Below, piece after piece: positions 7,590 through 17,359 of a stretch of 64,000 nt of DNA. Origin of the DNA: Diaminobutyricibacter sp049994905 (lineage in GTDB: Bacteria > Actinomycetota > Actinomycetes > Actinomycetales > Microbacteriaceae); assembly GCF_049994905.1 (NCBI RefSeq), contig NZ_CP188258.1, positions 1,364,001 to 1,428,000 of the forward strand, in the 5' to 3' direction. The stretch's first letter is position 1; each line of letters begins with the position of its first letter. The translations under genes and the position numbers were made by a program. The notes below the pieces were generated by a model. The model saw only the letters and a list, made by a program, of their open reading frames with translations. It did no database searches and was not told the DNA's origin.

Positions 7590-8552
7590 ATGGCGTGGTT
7601 GGTGACGGGTGGTGCGGGGTACATCGGTTCGCACGTGGTGCGGGCGTTCCGTGAGCAAGGAATCGATGTCGTCGTGGTCGACGACCTCTCGAGCGGGCAC
7701 GCAGAGTTCGTGCCCGTCGACGTTCCTTTCTATCGGAGGACGCTGCTCGACGGCGAACTCCTCGAGACCGTCTTCCGTGAACACACGATCTCGGGTGTCG
7801 TGCACGTCGCCGGCTTCAAGTACGCGGGCGTCTCCGTGCAGCGGCCCCTGCACACGTACGAGCAGAACGTCACGGCCACGGCTGTGCTCCTCGCTGCGAT
7901 GCAGGAGGCCGGAGTCGACGCGATCGTCTTCTCCTCGAGCGCGGCGGTCTACGGAACGCCCGACACCGACCTGGTGACCGAGGACACGCCGAAATCCCCG
8001 GAGTCGCCGTACGGCGAGTCGAAGCTGATCGGCGAGTGGCTGCTGCGCGACCAGGGCGTCGCCGCCGCCCTCCGCCACACGTCGCTGCGCTACTTCAACG
8101 TCGTCGGGTCCGGATCGGATGAGCTCAGGGACACCAGCCCGCACAACCTCTTCCCGATGGTCTTCGACGCGCTCGTCGACGGCCGGGTTCCGCGCATCAA
8201 CGGCAACGACTATCCCACCCCCGACGGAACGTGCGTGCGCGACTACATCCACGTGTCCGACCTTGCGGTCTCACATGTGGCCGCCGCGAAACGGCTCGAT
8301 GCGCACCTGCCGATCGAAGCGGTGTACAACCTAGGCAGCGGCGACGGGGTCTCGGTCGGCGAGATCATGGCCGCGGTGGCGTCGGTGACCGGAAAGCCCT
8401 TCACCCCAGAAGTGGGGCCGCGACGGGCGGGGGATCCAGCCCGTATTGTCGCATCAGGCGAACTCGCGGCCAGGGACCTCGACTGGCGGATGCGGCACAC
8501 GCTGGCAGAGATGGTAGGCAGCGCTTGGGCTGCACGGCAGGCCGCTTCCTGA
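7590..8552 (+). CDS. galE: UDP-glucose 4-epimerase
   Basis: A 320-residue extended short-chain dehydrogenase that interconverts UDP-glucose and UDP-galactose. It has VTGGAGYIGSHVVRAF (NAD-binding GxxGxxG), the SSSAAVYG block and SPYGESKLIGEW with the catalytic Tyr-x3-Lys, then RYFNVVGS and CVRDYIHVSDLA, all hallmarks of GalE. The ATG at 7590 follows a strong GAGGAGGG ribosome site, so a frame extension upstream is not used. It would provide UDP-galactose for the glycosyltransferases on either side. A hairpin begins at its stop codon. The C-terminal part is slightly short (ends WAARQAAS), still within the family range. Confidence 0.92.
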   Translation: MAWLVTGGAGYIGSHVVRAFREQGIDVVVVDDLSSGHAEFVPVDVPFYRRTLLDGELLETVFREHTISGVVHVAGFKYAGVSVQRPLHTYEQNVTATAVLLAAMQEAGVDAIVFSSSAAVYGTPDTDLVTEDTPKSPESPYGESKLIGEWLLRDQGVAAALRHTSLRYFNVVGSGSDELRDTSPHNLFPMVFDALVDGRVPRINGNDYPTPDGTCVRDYIHVSDLAVSHVAAAKRLDAHLPIEAVYNLGSGDGVSVGEIMAAVASVTGKPFTPEVGPRRAGDPARIVASGELAARDLDWRMRHTLAEMVGSAWAARQAAS

Positions 8553-8565
8553 GCATTCTCAGGAA
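8546..8565 (+). terminator. Hairpin at the galE stop codon
   Basis: A perfect 8-bp stem (TTCCTGAG / CTCAGGAA) with a 4-base loop; the galE TGA lies in the left arm. There is no T-run, so it is a candidate I-shaped terminator or mRNA-end stabiliser. Confidence 0.45.
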
Positions 8566-8659
8566 ACAGGGGTAGAACACCCGGGCGTGTCGCGATTGTT
8601 GCCGTCCTTCGGCGCGTCGCAAACCCTCGATGGCCAGTTGAGGCTTTACGATTCGCGAC

Positions 8660-8688
8660 TTGACTCCTACGAACTACACGGGTGTAAT
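8660..8688 (+). promoter_or_regulatory. Promoter of whiB2
   Basis: TTGACT (8660-8665), an exact 17-base spacer and TGTAAT (8683-8688): five of six matches to each consensus hexamer, the strongest promoter I see in the window. The transcript would start near 8695 with a leader of about 47 bases. The 189-base stretch before whiB2 holds otherwise only the galE hairpin. Confidence 0.65.
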
Positions 8689-8741
8689 TACTTACAACAC
8701 GTTCATTGACGTGGAATGCACGACATGGGTGGGAGATCGAT

Positions 8742-9062
8742 ATGGCTGGTCCCGAATATCGCTCTGGGGTACCCGACGACTGGTTTGTCGATCCCGTCAG
8801 GCTGGGAGTGCCAGGGGTCCGACAGTCCGTCGATGACGAGAACCCGCTGGCATGGCAGTCCGATTCACTCTGCGCACAGACCGATCCCGAAGCGTTCTTC
8901 CCCGAAAAGGGCGGATCGACCAGGGATGCCAAGAAGATCTGCGCGTCCTGCGAAGTCCGGTCGCAGTGTCTCGAGTACGCCCTCGCCAACGACGAGCGGT
9001 TCGGCATCTGGGGCGGACTGTCCGAACGCGAGCGCCGCAAGCTGCGCAAGCGCGCGGTCTGA
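8742..9062 (+). CDS. whiB2: WhiB-family iron-sulfur regulator (WhiB2/WhmD-like)
   Basis: A 106-residue Wbl protein. Four cysteines in the pattern C-x29-C-x2-C-x5-C (SLCAQTDPEAFFP, ICASCEVRSQC) bind a [4Fe-4S] cluster; the G-I-W-G-G turn (FGIWGGLSERERRKL) and the basic tail KLRKRAV follow. By family it binds the housekeeping sigma factor and DNA; the WhiB2/WhmD/WhiB branch controls septation and division genes. The assignment to that branch rests mainly on the neighbours (large glycosyltransferase, DUF5719, zincin-like, DUF3499, manB), which is the conserved whiB2 setting. ATG 8742 is chosen over an upstream TTG because GGTGGGAGA precedes it. Confidence 0.88.
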   Translation: MAGPEYRSGVPDDWFVDPVRLGVPGVRQSVDDENPLAWQSDSLCAQTDPEAFFPEKGGSTRDAKKICASCEVRSQCLEYALANDERFGIWGGLSERERRKLRKRAV

Positions 9063-9108
9063 TTTCCGGCGCGCCCGCACGCTGACGTCCGATCCACGGA
9101 CGCCAACT

Positions 9109-9114
9109 TAGGCT
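9109..9114 (+). promoter_or_regulatory. Leaderless-type -10 box of the large glycosyltransferase gene
   Basis: TAGGCT followed by 7 bases and the ATG at 9122. It lies in the 59-base gap after whiB2 and would make a leaderless transcript for the downstream pair. Confidence 0.45.
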
Positions 9115-9121
9115 GTCTCCG

Positions 9122-12100
9122 ATGTATCCGAGAGTCACAGCCATCATCGTCGCCCGAGCCGGAGGCGACCACCTTCAGCGAACTCTCGACGCCCTCAAGG
9201 CCCAGACCCGGCAGCCGGATGTGGTCGTCGCGGTCGACTGTGCGTCGACGGATGATGCGGCCCAGCTCCTCGCCGCCTTCGCTCCCACACACCTTGTCTC
9301 GGTGGGGGAGAAGCTGCCGTTCGGTGCGGCCGTTGCGACAGGCGTCCGCGTCACGCCGCCGGCCGCAGGCGACCACGACTGGCTCTGGCTTCTCGCCCAG
9401 GACACAGCCCCCGAGCCGGGCGCGCTCGAAGCGTTGCTCGGTGCGGTAGAGGTCTCTCCGTCGGTGGCCGCGGCCGGTCCGAAGCTCGTCGAATGGGACG
9501 ACCCGCACACCATCCGCGAATTCGGCGAGGCGATGACCCAGTTCGGTGCTTCGGTGAACCTCGTCGAGAACGAGTTCGACCAGGCGCAGCACGACGGACT
9601 GAGCGATGTTCTCGCGGTGTCGCCCGCCGGGCTGATCGTGCGGCAGTCACTGTGGGACGAGCTCGGCGGGTTCGATCCCGCCCTGCCCGCCGTGGACGAC
9701 GGTCTCGATTTCTGCGTTCGCGTACGCCTCGCCGGATTCCGTGTGGTGCTCGTGCCGTCGGCGCGGATTGCGATCGCAGGGGATGGGGTGGCCGGCCCGA
9801 ACGCATCACGCAAGGGCCGCATCCGTCGCCGCGTCATCCGCGAGCGCCGCACAGCCCAGCTCCACCGCCGCATTGTCTACGCCCCCGGCGCGGCGGTTCC
9901 GATCCACTGGCTCTCGCTCGTGCCCCTTGCGTTGTTCCGGTCGATCGGGCGCATCGTCGGCAAGGAGCCGGGTGCGATCGGCGGGGAGTTCGCGGCGGCG
10001 TTCCGCACCGCGTTCGCGGGCATCCGCGTCAGCAGCGCGCGGCGCAACCTGGCCAGGCATCGCGTCGTCGGCTGGGCTGCGATCGCGCCGCTGCGCATTC
10101 CGATCGCCGAGGTGAGGCGCGCCCGGGCCCTCAAGCGGGAATCCGCCTACGTCGGTCTGCGTGGCGAGCGCCGCGACCTCAACTTCATCGGCGGGGGCGG
10201 GGCCTGGACGGTGCTTGCCGCCGCCGTGCTCGGCGTCGCGCTCTTCTTCCCCCTGCTCGGTGCGAACGCCCTCGGGGGCGGCGCGTTGCTGCCGATGCCG
10301 GCGAGCGTCGCCGACCTCTGGACGACGCTGGGCTACGGCTGGCGCGACATCGGGCTCGGCTTCGTCGGCGCTGCCGACCCCTTCGCGGCCGTGCTCGCCG
10401 TCTTCGGCACGATCACGTTCTGGCAGCCGTCGGTGTTTCTCGTCGCGCTCTACTTCGTGGCGCTGCCCCTGGCCGCGCTCGGGGCATGGATGCTCGCCTC
10501 CCGGCTGACGCAGCGCTCCAGCCTGCGCGTCTTCGCCGCACTGGCGTGGGCGATCGCGCCGCCCCTTCTCATCGCGATGCAGTCGGGTCGTCCCGCCGCC
10601 ATCCTCGCCCACCTGCTTCTGCCGTGGCTCTTCTACACGGGTCTGTCGGCGGCCCGCTCGTGGGCGGCAGCGGGGGTGACCGCCCTTCTCGCCGCGGCCA
10701 CCGTCGCGTGTGCGCCCTCGCTCATTCCCGCCCTCCTCGTCGTCTGGGTCATCGCCCTTGTGCTCAGCAGGCAGCGGTTCGCCCGGCTGATCCTGGTGCT
10801 GCTTCCCACGGTCGTCCTGTTCGCTCCGCTCGTCTGGCAGCAGGCGCAGCGCGGGGCGTGGGTCTCGGTGTTCGCCGATCCCGGCGTGGTGATCGAGAGC
10901 AGGACGGTTCCGGCCTGGCAGCTCGCCCTCGGATTCCCCGACGGGATGCTCGGCGGCTGGCACACGGTAGCGGCGAGCCTCGACATCCCCGGAGTCGGTC
11001 CGAGTGTCGTCGTGGCCATACTCCTCGCGCCCCTGGGCGTCCTCGCACTGATGTCGCTGTTCCTGCGCGGTTCGGCCCGCGCTGCCGTCGCCCTCGTCGT
11101 GGCGCTGCTCGGCTTCGCGACCGCTGTCGCTGCGACACTCGTGTCGGTCTCCATCTCGGCATCCATGGCCGTGTTCATCTGGCCGGGCGCCGGCGTCAGC
11201 CTCTACTGGCTGGGGCTCGTCTCGGCTGCCGTGATCGGGCTCGCCACGGTCGGACGGTTCGCCGCGCTCCCCGCCTTCGCCGCCCTCGCGACCATCGCGA
11301 TCGCCGCAACTCCCGCAGCGATCGCCATGCCCGTCGGAGCGTCCTCTGTGCAGGCGAGCGACGGTCGCACCCTCCCGGCGGTCGTGGACGCCAACGCAGC
11401 GAGCGCACCGCGCACGGGGACTCTCCGGCTCACCGCGCAGCCGAACGGAGGAATCGCGGCCGAGGTGCTCCGCGGCTCCGGTGCGACGCTGTCCGGCCAG
11501 AGCACGCTCAGCAGCACCGATCGCGCCCTGTCGGCACAGGAGGAGTCGCTCGCAACGCTCGCAGGCAACCTCGCATCGCAGAGCGGGTTCGACCCGACAC
11601 CGCAGCTGAAATCGCTGGGAATCGACTACGTGCTGCTGGCACCGGCCGCGTCGGCCCTCGACGCCGGGGTGACACCGGCAGCGAAGGCGGCCAGTCTGCG
11701 TGCGACGATCGCCCTGAACGCAGATGCCGCCCTGACGTCGGTCGGCCGAACCGGCACGGGCACCCTGTGGAGCTTCGAGCGGGGCACCGCGGATGTGCCG
11801 CCCGCAGCGCAGATCCCGCCAGACGCCGGCGGAATCTGGCGCACGATCATCCTCGTCACGCAGGCGGTGGTCATCGGACTGATCCTGCTGCTCTCGATAC
11901 CCGCGAGGCGCACCTACGAAAGCCTCATGGCAGAGTCCCTGCGTCGCCCCAGGGGCTCGGCGAAGCCCGGCGGAGCGGGTGCGGCCAGCCCGGAGCGCCC
12001 GTCCGAACCGGGAGACGATGACCCGGCCGACGATGGCGATGAGGACGACCGCGCAGAACGTGAAGCCGACCTTGCGGACGACGAGGACGAGTCGGCGTGG

Positions 12101-12199
12101 TCCGACGACGACGAGCTTTCCGCGTACGACGGGGACCCGGACTGGGATCGCCAGGAGCCGGCGATCGCCCGGGTGAACGGAGGCGACGGTGCCGAGTAG
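9122..12199 (+). CDS. Large membrane glycosyltransferase, GT2 domain plus polytopic membrane region
   Basis: A 1025-residue protein. Residues about 1-250 are a GT2 domain (RVTAIIVARAGGDHLQRTLDALKAQ, DCASTDD, then the VDDGLDFCVRVRLAGFR acceptor-site block). From about residue 357 there are some ten or more hydrophobic segments up to about 720, then an extracytoplasmic Ala/Ser/Thr-rich region, a last membrane segment near 908-925 (IILVTQAVVIGLILLLSI) and a very acidic tail (about 960-1010, runs of D and E). It lies between whiB2 and a DUF5719 gene, a conserved actinobacterial arrangement. By inference it builds or exports a cell-envelope glycan; no precise activity is known to me. It overlaps the next gene by 11 bases. 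Confidence 0.85.
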   Translation: MYPRVTAIIVARAGGDHLQRTLDALKAQTRQPDVVVAVDCASTDDAAQLLAAFAPTHLVSVGEKLPFGAAVATGVRVTPPAAGDHDWLWLLAQDTAPEPGALEALLGAVEVSPSVAAAGPKLVEWDDPHTIREFGEAMTQFGASVNLVENEFDQAQHDGLSDVLAVSPAGLIVRQSLWDELGGFDPALPAVDDGLDFCVRVRLAGFRVVLVPSARIAIAGDGVAGPNASRKGRIRRRVIRERRTAQLHRRIVYAPGAAVPIHWLSLVPLALFRSIGRIVGKEPGAIGGEFAAAFRTAFAGIRVSSARRNLARHRVVGWAAIAPLRIPIAEVRRARALKRESAYVGLRGERRDLNFIGGGGAWTVLAAAVLGVALFFPLLGANALGGGALLPMPASVADLWTTLGYGWRDIGLGFVGAADPFAAVLAVFGTITFWQPSVFLVALYFVALPLAALGAWMLASRLTQRSSLRVFAALAWAIAPPLLIAMQSGRPAAILAHLLLPWLFYTGLSAARSWAAAGVTALLAAATVACAPSLIPALLVVWVIALVLSRQRFARLILVLLPTVVLFAPLVWQQAQRGAWVSVFADPGVVIESRTVPAWQLALGFPDGMLGGWHTVAASLDIPGVGPSVVVAILLAPLGVLALMSLFLRGSARAAVALVVALLGFATAVAATLVSVSISASMAVFIWPGAGVSLYWLGLVSAAVIGLATVGRFAALPAFAALATIAIAATPAAIAMPVGASSVQASDGRTLPAVVDANAASAPRTGTLRLTAQPNGGIAAEVLRGSGATLSGQSTLSSTDRALSAQEESLATLAGNLASQSGFDPTPQLKSLGIDYVLLAPAASALDAGVTPAAKAASLRATIALNADAALTSVGRTGTGTLWSFERGTADVPPAAQIPPDAGGIWRTIILVTQAVVIGLILLLSIPARRTYESLMAESLRRPRGSAKPGGAGAASPERPSEPGDDDPADDGDEDDRAEREADLADDEDESAWSDDDELSAYDGDPDWDRQEPAIARVNGGDGAE

Positions 12200-13631
12200 A
12201 CGTGGAGTCGCCCGCGAGAGCGCTCGAGCCATCGTCGGCATCGCCGGCATCGGGGTGGCGGCGCTCGCGATCGCCGGTGCCACCTGGCTTCCTCTGCCGA
12301 GCTTCACGGTCACGCCGCCGTCGTCGAACGTGGCTCCCGTTCCCACCGCGCAGGAACGGACCTGCCCCGGTCCCCTCCTGACCCTCGCCTCCAATTCGAA
12401 TGCCGCCACCGGTGCCGCGGCGTTCGCGCCTCCCACCGCGGTGTACGGGACGAATACCGGGGCGGATGTGCAGACCCGGCCGCTCACGCCCGTCGACGAC
12501 ACGCAGGGCGAGAGCAACGGCTCGCCGGTCACGCTCACCGTGCCGGCACCCGCCGGATCGGCCAAGCCGCCGCTCGTGGGAGCTGCGCAATCCCAGCAGG
12601 CCTCTCTCGAAGACTTCGCTGGGCTGGCCGCAGCCTCATGCGACGAAGCGCAGGCAGACAGCTGGCTGGTGGCGGGGGCTACCACTCTCGGGCAGACGAG
12701 CCTCGTGCTGCTCTCCAACCCCAGTACGGTCCCGGCGACCGTCGACCTCTCCGTCTACTCGGAATCCGGTGCGGTCACCGCTCCCGGCGCCACAGGGATC
12801 GTCGTGGCACCCGGCACCCAGCGCATCGTCCCACTCGCGGGCCTGGCGCCGTCCGCTGCCGCGCCCATCGTCCACGTCGTCGCCCAGGGCGGTCGCGTCG
12901 TGGCCTCGATCGAGCAGAGCGACATCGTCGGCATCGATCCGCACGGTGTCGAGCTCGTCGGCCCGACGGCCGCCCCGTCGCCCCACCTGGTCATCCCCGG
13001 GGTCGTCATCCGCTCGCTGGCCGCCCTGCAGTCCGCGCAGGGAGGCGAGGGCTACAGCAGCGATCTTCCGGCGGTCAGGGTGTTCGTCCCCGGCACGTCG
13101 CCGGCGACCGTAAGGGTCGGCGCGCTCGGCGAGAAGGGCACGTCGATGGGCAACTCCTACTCGGCGACCGTCAAGCCGGGGATCGCGACCGAGATCCCGC
13201 TCGACCACCTCAGCGACGGCACCTACGCGGTCACCATCGACTCGACCCAGCCTCTCGTTGCCGCCGCGCGGACGTCGACCGTCTCGGGCAAGGCCCAGGA
13301 CTTCGGGTGGTTCGTCGCCACCGAACCGGTGGACGACACCGTCCTGGCGGCGGTGCCGCCGGGACCGGGCGCGGTGCTCCACTTCGCGAACAGCGGTGAA
13401 GACGGACCGAGTGCGACCGTGAAGGTCACCGTCACGGGCACGACCAAGACGCTCGTCGTGCCGTCCGGTGGAAGCGCCGGCATCACCATTCTCGCGCCGG
13501 GGACATACTCCGTGACCGGAGCGAAAGGGCTCTACGTCTCGACCAGCCTGACCGGCAAGGGACTCGTGACATCGTTCCCGGTCAACCCGCCGGGCCCGCT
13601 CGCTTCGACGATCGAGGTCTACCCGAAGTAA
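12189..13631 (+). CDS. DUF5719-family exported protein
   Basis: A 480-residue protein starting at GTG 12189, which overlaps the preceding gene by 11 bases. One hydrophobic segment near residues 13-33 (AIVGIAGIGVAALAIAGATWL) acts as signal anchor; the rest is Ser/Thr/Val/Gly-rich beta structure, as in SWLVAGATTLGQTSLVLLSN and the repeated VPGTSPATVRVG-like strands. This fits DUF5719 proteins that sit next to the large glycosyltransferase in actinobacteria. It is probably outside the membrane and works with that enzyme, but the function is unknown. No catalytic motif is visible. It ends 16 bases before the convergent zincin-like gene. Confidence 0.75.
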   Translation: MPSRRGVARESARAIVGIAGIGVAALAIAGATWLPLPSFTVTPPSSNVAPVPTAQERTCPGPLLTLASNSNAATGAAAFAPPTAVYGTNTGADVQTRPLTPVDDTQGESNGSPVTLTVPAPAGSAKPPLVGAAQSQQASLEDFAGLAAASCDEAQADSWLVAGATTLGQTSLVLLSNPSTVPATVDLSVYSESGAVTAPGATGIVVAPGTQRIVPLAGLAPSAAAPIVHVVAQGGRVVASIEQSDIVGIDPHGVELVGPTAAPSPHLVIPGVVIRSLAALQSAQGGEGYSSDLPAVRVFVPGTSPATVRVGALGEKGTSMGNSYSATVKPGIATEIPLDHLSDGTYAVTIDSTQPLVAAARTSTVSGKAQDFGWFVATEPVDDTVLAAVPPGPGAVLHFANSGEDGPSATVKVTVTGTTKTLVVPSGGSAGITILAPGTYSVTGAKGLYVSTSLTGKGLVTSFPVNPPGPLASTIEVYPK

Positions 13632-13647
13632 GGATGGCGGGGACCGT

Positions 13648-14091
13648 TCAATAATGCCGGAAGCGCTCGGGCGCGAGGTCCCACGGATCTTTGCCAAGCA
13701 ACTCGGCGACAGCGCGGAACACGCAGCTCTCCACCAGCATCCGCTGGTGCAGTTCGTCGTTGCGGTGCAGCTTGCTCAGCCGCTGGATCGGGACGCGAAA
13801 GAGGATGATGCGACGCTCGCGCTGGTCGACCCGCCAGCGCTCAACGCCATCCGGACCCACCGCATTGATCGGAGCGGCCGCCACCTCGAAGCGCACGTGT
13901 TCGAGCTCGGCCGGCCAGATGCCCTTCAGGTAGTCGGCTGTGGCTGCGACCGTCATGTCGAACAGGTCGATGCGGTTGTGCAGCATGGGCAGGTGGGGGC
14001 CGGTCACCGGACCGCGCGCACCCCGCCCGTGACGGTTCCTCCAGCGCGCGGCGGCGGGCGGCTCACTGCTTGCGCGGCGGGAACGGGGCAT
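13648..14091 (-). CDS. Zincin-like metallopeptidase-family protein lacking HExxH
   Basis: A 147-residue protein matching, in place and layout, the small family annotated as metallopeptidase beside DUF3499 and manB (Rv3259-like). After a basic N-terminus (RSRR, RGARGPVTGP) come FDMTVAATADYLKGIWPAELEHVRFEVAAAP, RRIILFRVPIQRL and a C-terminal helix HQRMLVESCVFRAVAELLG followed by DPWDLAPE. In active minimal zincins that helix carries HExxH; here the matching place reads V-E-S-C-V-F, so no zinc-binding motif is present and peptidase activity is unlikely. It is divergent from DUF3499 with 42 bases between. TAGGAT with a 6-base gap before the ATG suggests leaderless expression. Confidence 0.75.
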   Translation of the reverse strand: MPRSRRASSEPPAAARWRNRHGRGARGPVTGPHLPMLHNRIDLFDMTVAATADYLKGIWPAELEHVRFEVAAAPINAVGPDGVERWRVDQRERRIILFRVPIQRLSKLHRNDELHQRMLVESCVFRAVAELLGKDPWDLAPERFRHY

Positions 14092-14097
14092 GTCGTC

Positions 14098-14126
14098 ATC
14101 CTACGACGCCGGGGCTCCGATAGTCT
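14098..14126. promoter_or_regulatory. Divergent pair of leaderless-type promoters
   Basis: Minus strand: TAGGAT (14098-14103), 6 bases, ATG of the zincin-like gene. Plus strand: TAGTCT (14121-14126), 7 bases, ATG of the DUF3499 gene. Both -10 boxes fit inside the 42-base gap, so the two polymerases would compete for the same short region. Confidence 0.5.
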
Positions 14127-14133
14127 GGGCGCG

Positions 14134-14355
14134 ATGCTCAGCCGACCGTGTTCCCGTGTCGCGTGCCCCCGAGATGCGGTGGCCACGCTCACCTACGTCT
14201 ACGCCGACTCGATGGCCGTTCTCGGGCCGCTCAGCAACGCGCACGAACCGCACGCATACGACCTCTGCGCCATCCACGCCGAGCGGCTGTCCGCGCCGCA
14301 GGGCTGGCAGGTCATGAGGCACTCGGTGCTCGGTGAAGTAGGTTATGGGGCGTGA
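14134..14355 (+). CDS. DUF3499-family small protein
   Basis: A 73-residue protein beginning MLSRPCSRVACPRDAVATLTYVYADSMAVLGPL when split at C-S-R-x2-C-P, with a third cysteine in YDLCAIHAERLSAPQGW. The C-x4-C ... C-x2-H spacing looks like a small zinc ribbon. The length and the TLTYVYADS block match the DUF3499 family (Rv3258c-like), which always sits beside manB in actinobacteria; its function is unknown. I chose the ATG at 14134 because the frame upstream lies opposite the zincin-like gene and a TAGTCT box sits 7 bases before the ATG. Its stop overlaps the manB start by 4 bases (GTGA). Confidence 0.85.
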   Translation: MLSRPCSRVACPRDAVATLTYVYADSMAVLGPLSNAHEPHAYDLCAIHAERLSAPQGWQVMRHSVLGEVGYGA

Positions 14356-15791
14356 GCAACGCACTTTCGGCAGACCAGGTCCATTCGAATTTCGACGCAG
14401 CTGTCAAGACTTATGACGTTCGCGGGCTGGTCGGCACCACGCTGACGACCGAGATGGTCGAGGCGATCGGTGCCGCCTTCGTCGATGAGATCGGTGCGGC
14501 CGGCAAAGACGTCGTCGTCGGGCACGACATGCGCGACTCCTCACCAGGCTTCGCGGCCGCCTTCTCCGACGGCGCCCGCGCCCGTGGAGGCAACGTCATC
14601 GCGATCGGGCTGTGCTCGACCGACGAGTCGTATTTCGCCTCCGGGCACCTCGCTGCGGCCGGAGCGATGTTCACGGCGAGCCACAACCCGGCGACCTACA
14701 ACGGCATCAAGATGTTCCGGGCCGGTGCGCAGGGCATCAGCCGCGACACCGGGCTCGCCGCCGTACGCGAGCGTGCGGAGCGCTACGTCATCGACGGCAT
14801 CGAGACGGTCGCGGAGCCCGGCAGCATCCGCGAAGTCGACGTGCTGGCCGACTATGCCGCCTTCCTGCGCGGACTTGTCGACCTGTCCGGAATCCGGCCC
14901 GTCCGGATCGTCGTGGATGCCGGCAACGGGATGGGCGGACTGACCGTGCCTGCCGTCCTCGGCCAGACGGCCGGCCTTCCTGCACTCCCGATCGAGATCG
15001 TCCCGCTGTACTTCGAACTCGACGGCACATTTCCGAACCACGAAGCGAACCCGCTCGAACCGGCGAACCTCGTCGACCTTCAGAAGGCCGTCCTCGAGCA
15101 CCGTGCCGACCTCGGACTGGCCTTCGACGGCGACGCCGACCGCTGCTTCGTCGTCGACGAGCGGGGCGAAGCCGTCTCGCCGTCCGCGGTGGCCGCCATC
15201 GTCGCTGTGCGCGAGATCAGGCGTGCCCGTGCGGCCGACCCGGATGCCGAGATCGTCGTGATCCACAATCTGATCACGTCGAAAATCGTGCCGGAGACGA
15301 TCCGCGCAGCCGGAGCCACACCGGTCCGCACCCGCGTGGGCCACTCGCTCATCAAGGACGCGATGCGCGAGACCGGTGCCGTTTTCGGCGGCGAGCACTC
15401 GGCGCACTACTACTTCCGGGACTTCTGGAGTGCCGACAACGGCATGCTGGCGGCCATGCACCTCCTCGCCGAATTCGGCTCGCAGGAGGGGCCCCTCTCC
15501 GTGCTCTCCGACGCCTACGACCCGTACGCGTCGTCCGGCGAAATCAACTCCACCATCGACGACGTGCCCGCAGCGTTCACCCGCGTGGTCGAGGCGTTCA
15601 CCGGTCGCGCCGAATTCGACGAACTCGACGGGCTGACCGTCACGGGATTCGTGGCCGGGGACGAGCCGTTCTGGTGGTTCAGCGTGCGCCCTTCGAACAC
15701 GGAGCCGCTCCTGCGCCTCAACGTCGAGGCGGCCGACGTCGTCACGATGGCGCGCATCCGTGACGAGGTGCTCGGACTCATCCGCGGATGA
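14352..15791 (+). CDS. manB: Phosphomannomutase/phosphoglucomutase
   Basis: A 479-residue alpha-D-phosphohexomutase. Active-site serine loop TASHNPATYNGIK (Ser about 110), metal loop DGDADRCF (about 257-264), sugar loop GEHSAHYYF and phosphate loop RPSNTEPLLRL are all intact. It turns mannose 6-phosphate from ManA into mannose 1-phosphate for GDP-mannose, and may act on glucose phosphate too. GTG start at 14352 overlaps the DUF3499 stop (GTGA), indicating translational coupling; TAGGTT 7 bases upstream could also give a leaderless start. The gene order DUF3499-manB-ahcY agrees with the mycobacterial locus. Confidence 0.93.
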   Translation: MSNALSADQVHSNFDAAVKTYDVRGLVGTTLTTEMVEAIGAAFVDEIGAAGKDVVVGHDMRDSSPGFAAAFSDGARARGGNVIAIGLCSTDESYFASGHLAAAGAMFTASHNPATYNGIKMFRAGAQGISRDTGLAAVRERAERYVIDGIETVAEPGSIREVDVLADYAAFLRGLVDLSGIRPVRIVVDAGNGMGGLTVPAVLGQTAGLPALPIEIVPLYFELDGTFPNHEANPLEPANLVDLQKAVLEHRADLGLAFDGDADRCFVVDERGEAVSPSAVAAIVAVREIRRARAADPDAEIVVIHNLITSKIVPETIRAAGATPVRTRVGHSLIKDAMRETGAVFGGEHSAHYYFRDFWSADNGMLAAMHLLAEFGSQEGPLSVLSDAYDPYASSGEINSTIDDVPAAFTRVVEAFTGRAEFDELDGLTVTGFVAGDEPFWWFSVRPSNTEPLLRLNVEAADVVTMARIRDEVLGLIRG

Positions 15792-15835
15792 GCCGTTCGG
15801 CCCGGCGCGAGCCGGCCGAATGAGAGAATGGCTGC

Positions 15836-17329
<1,494 letters not shown>

Positions 17330-17359
17330 GCACCACTTCCGGTACTGAGGGGCCGGCGG

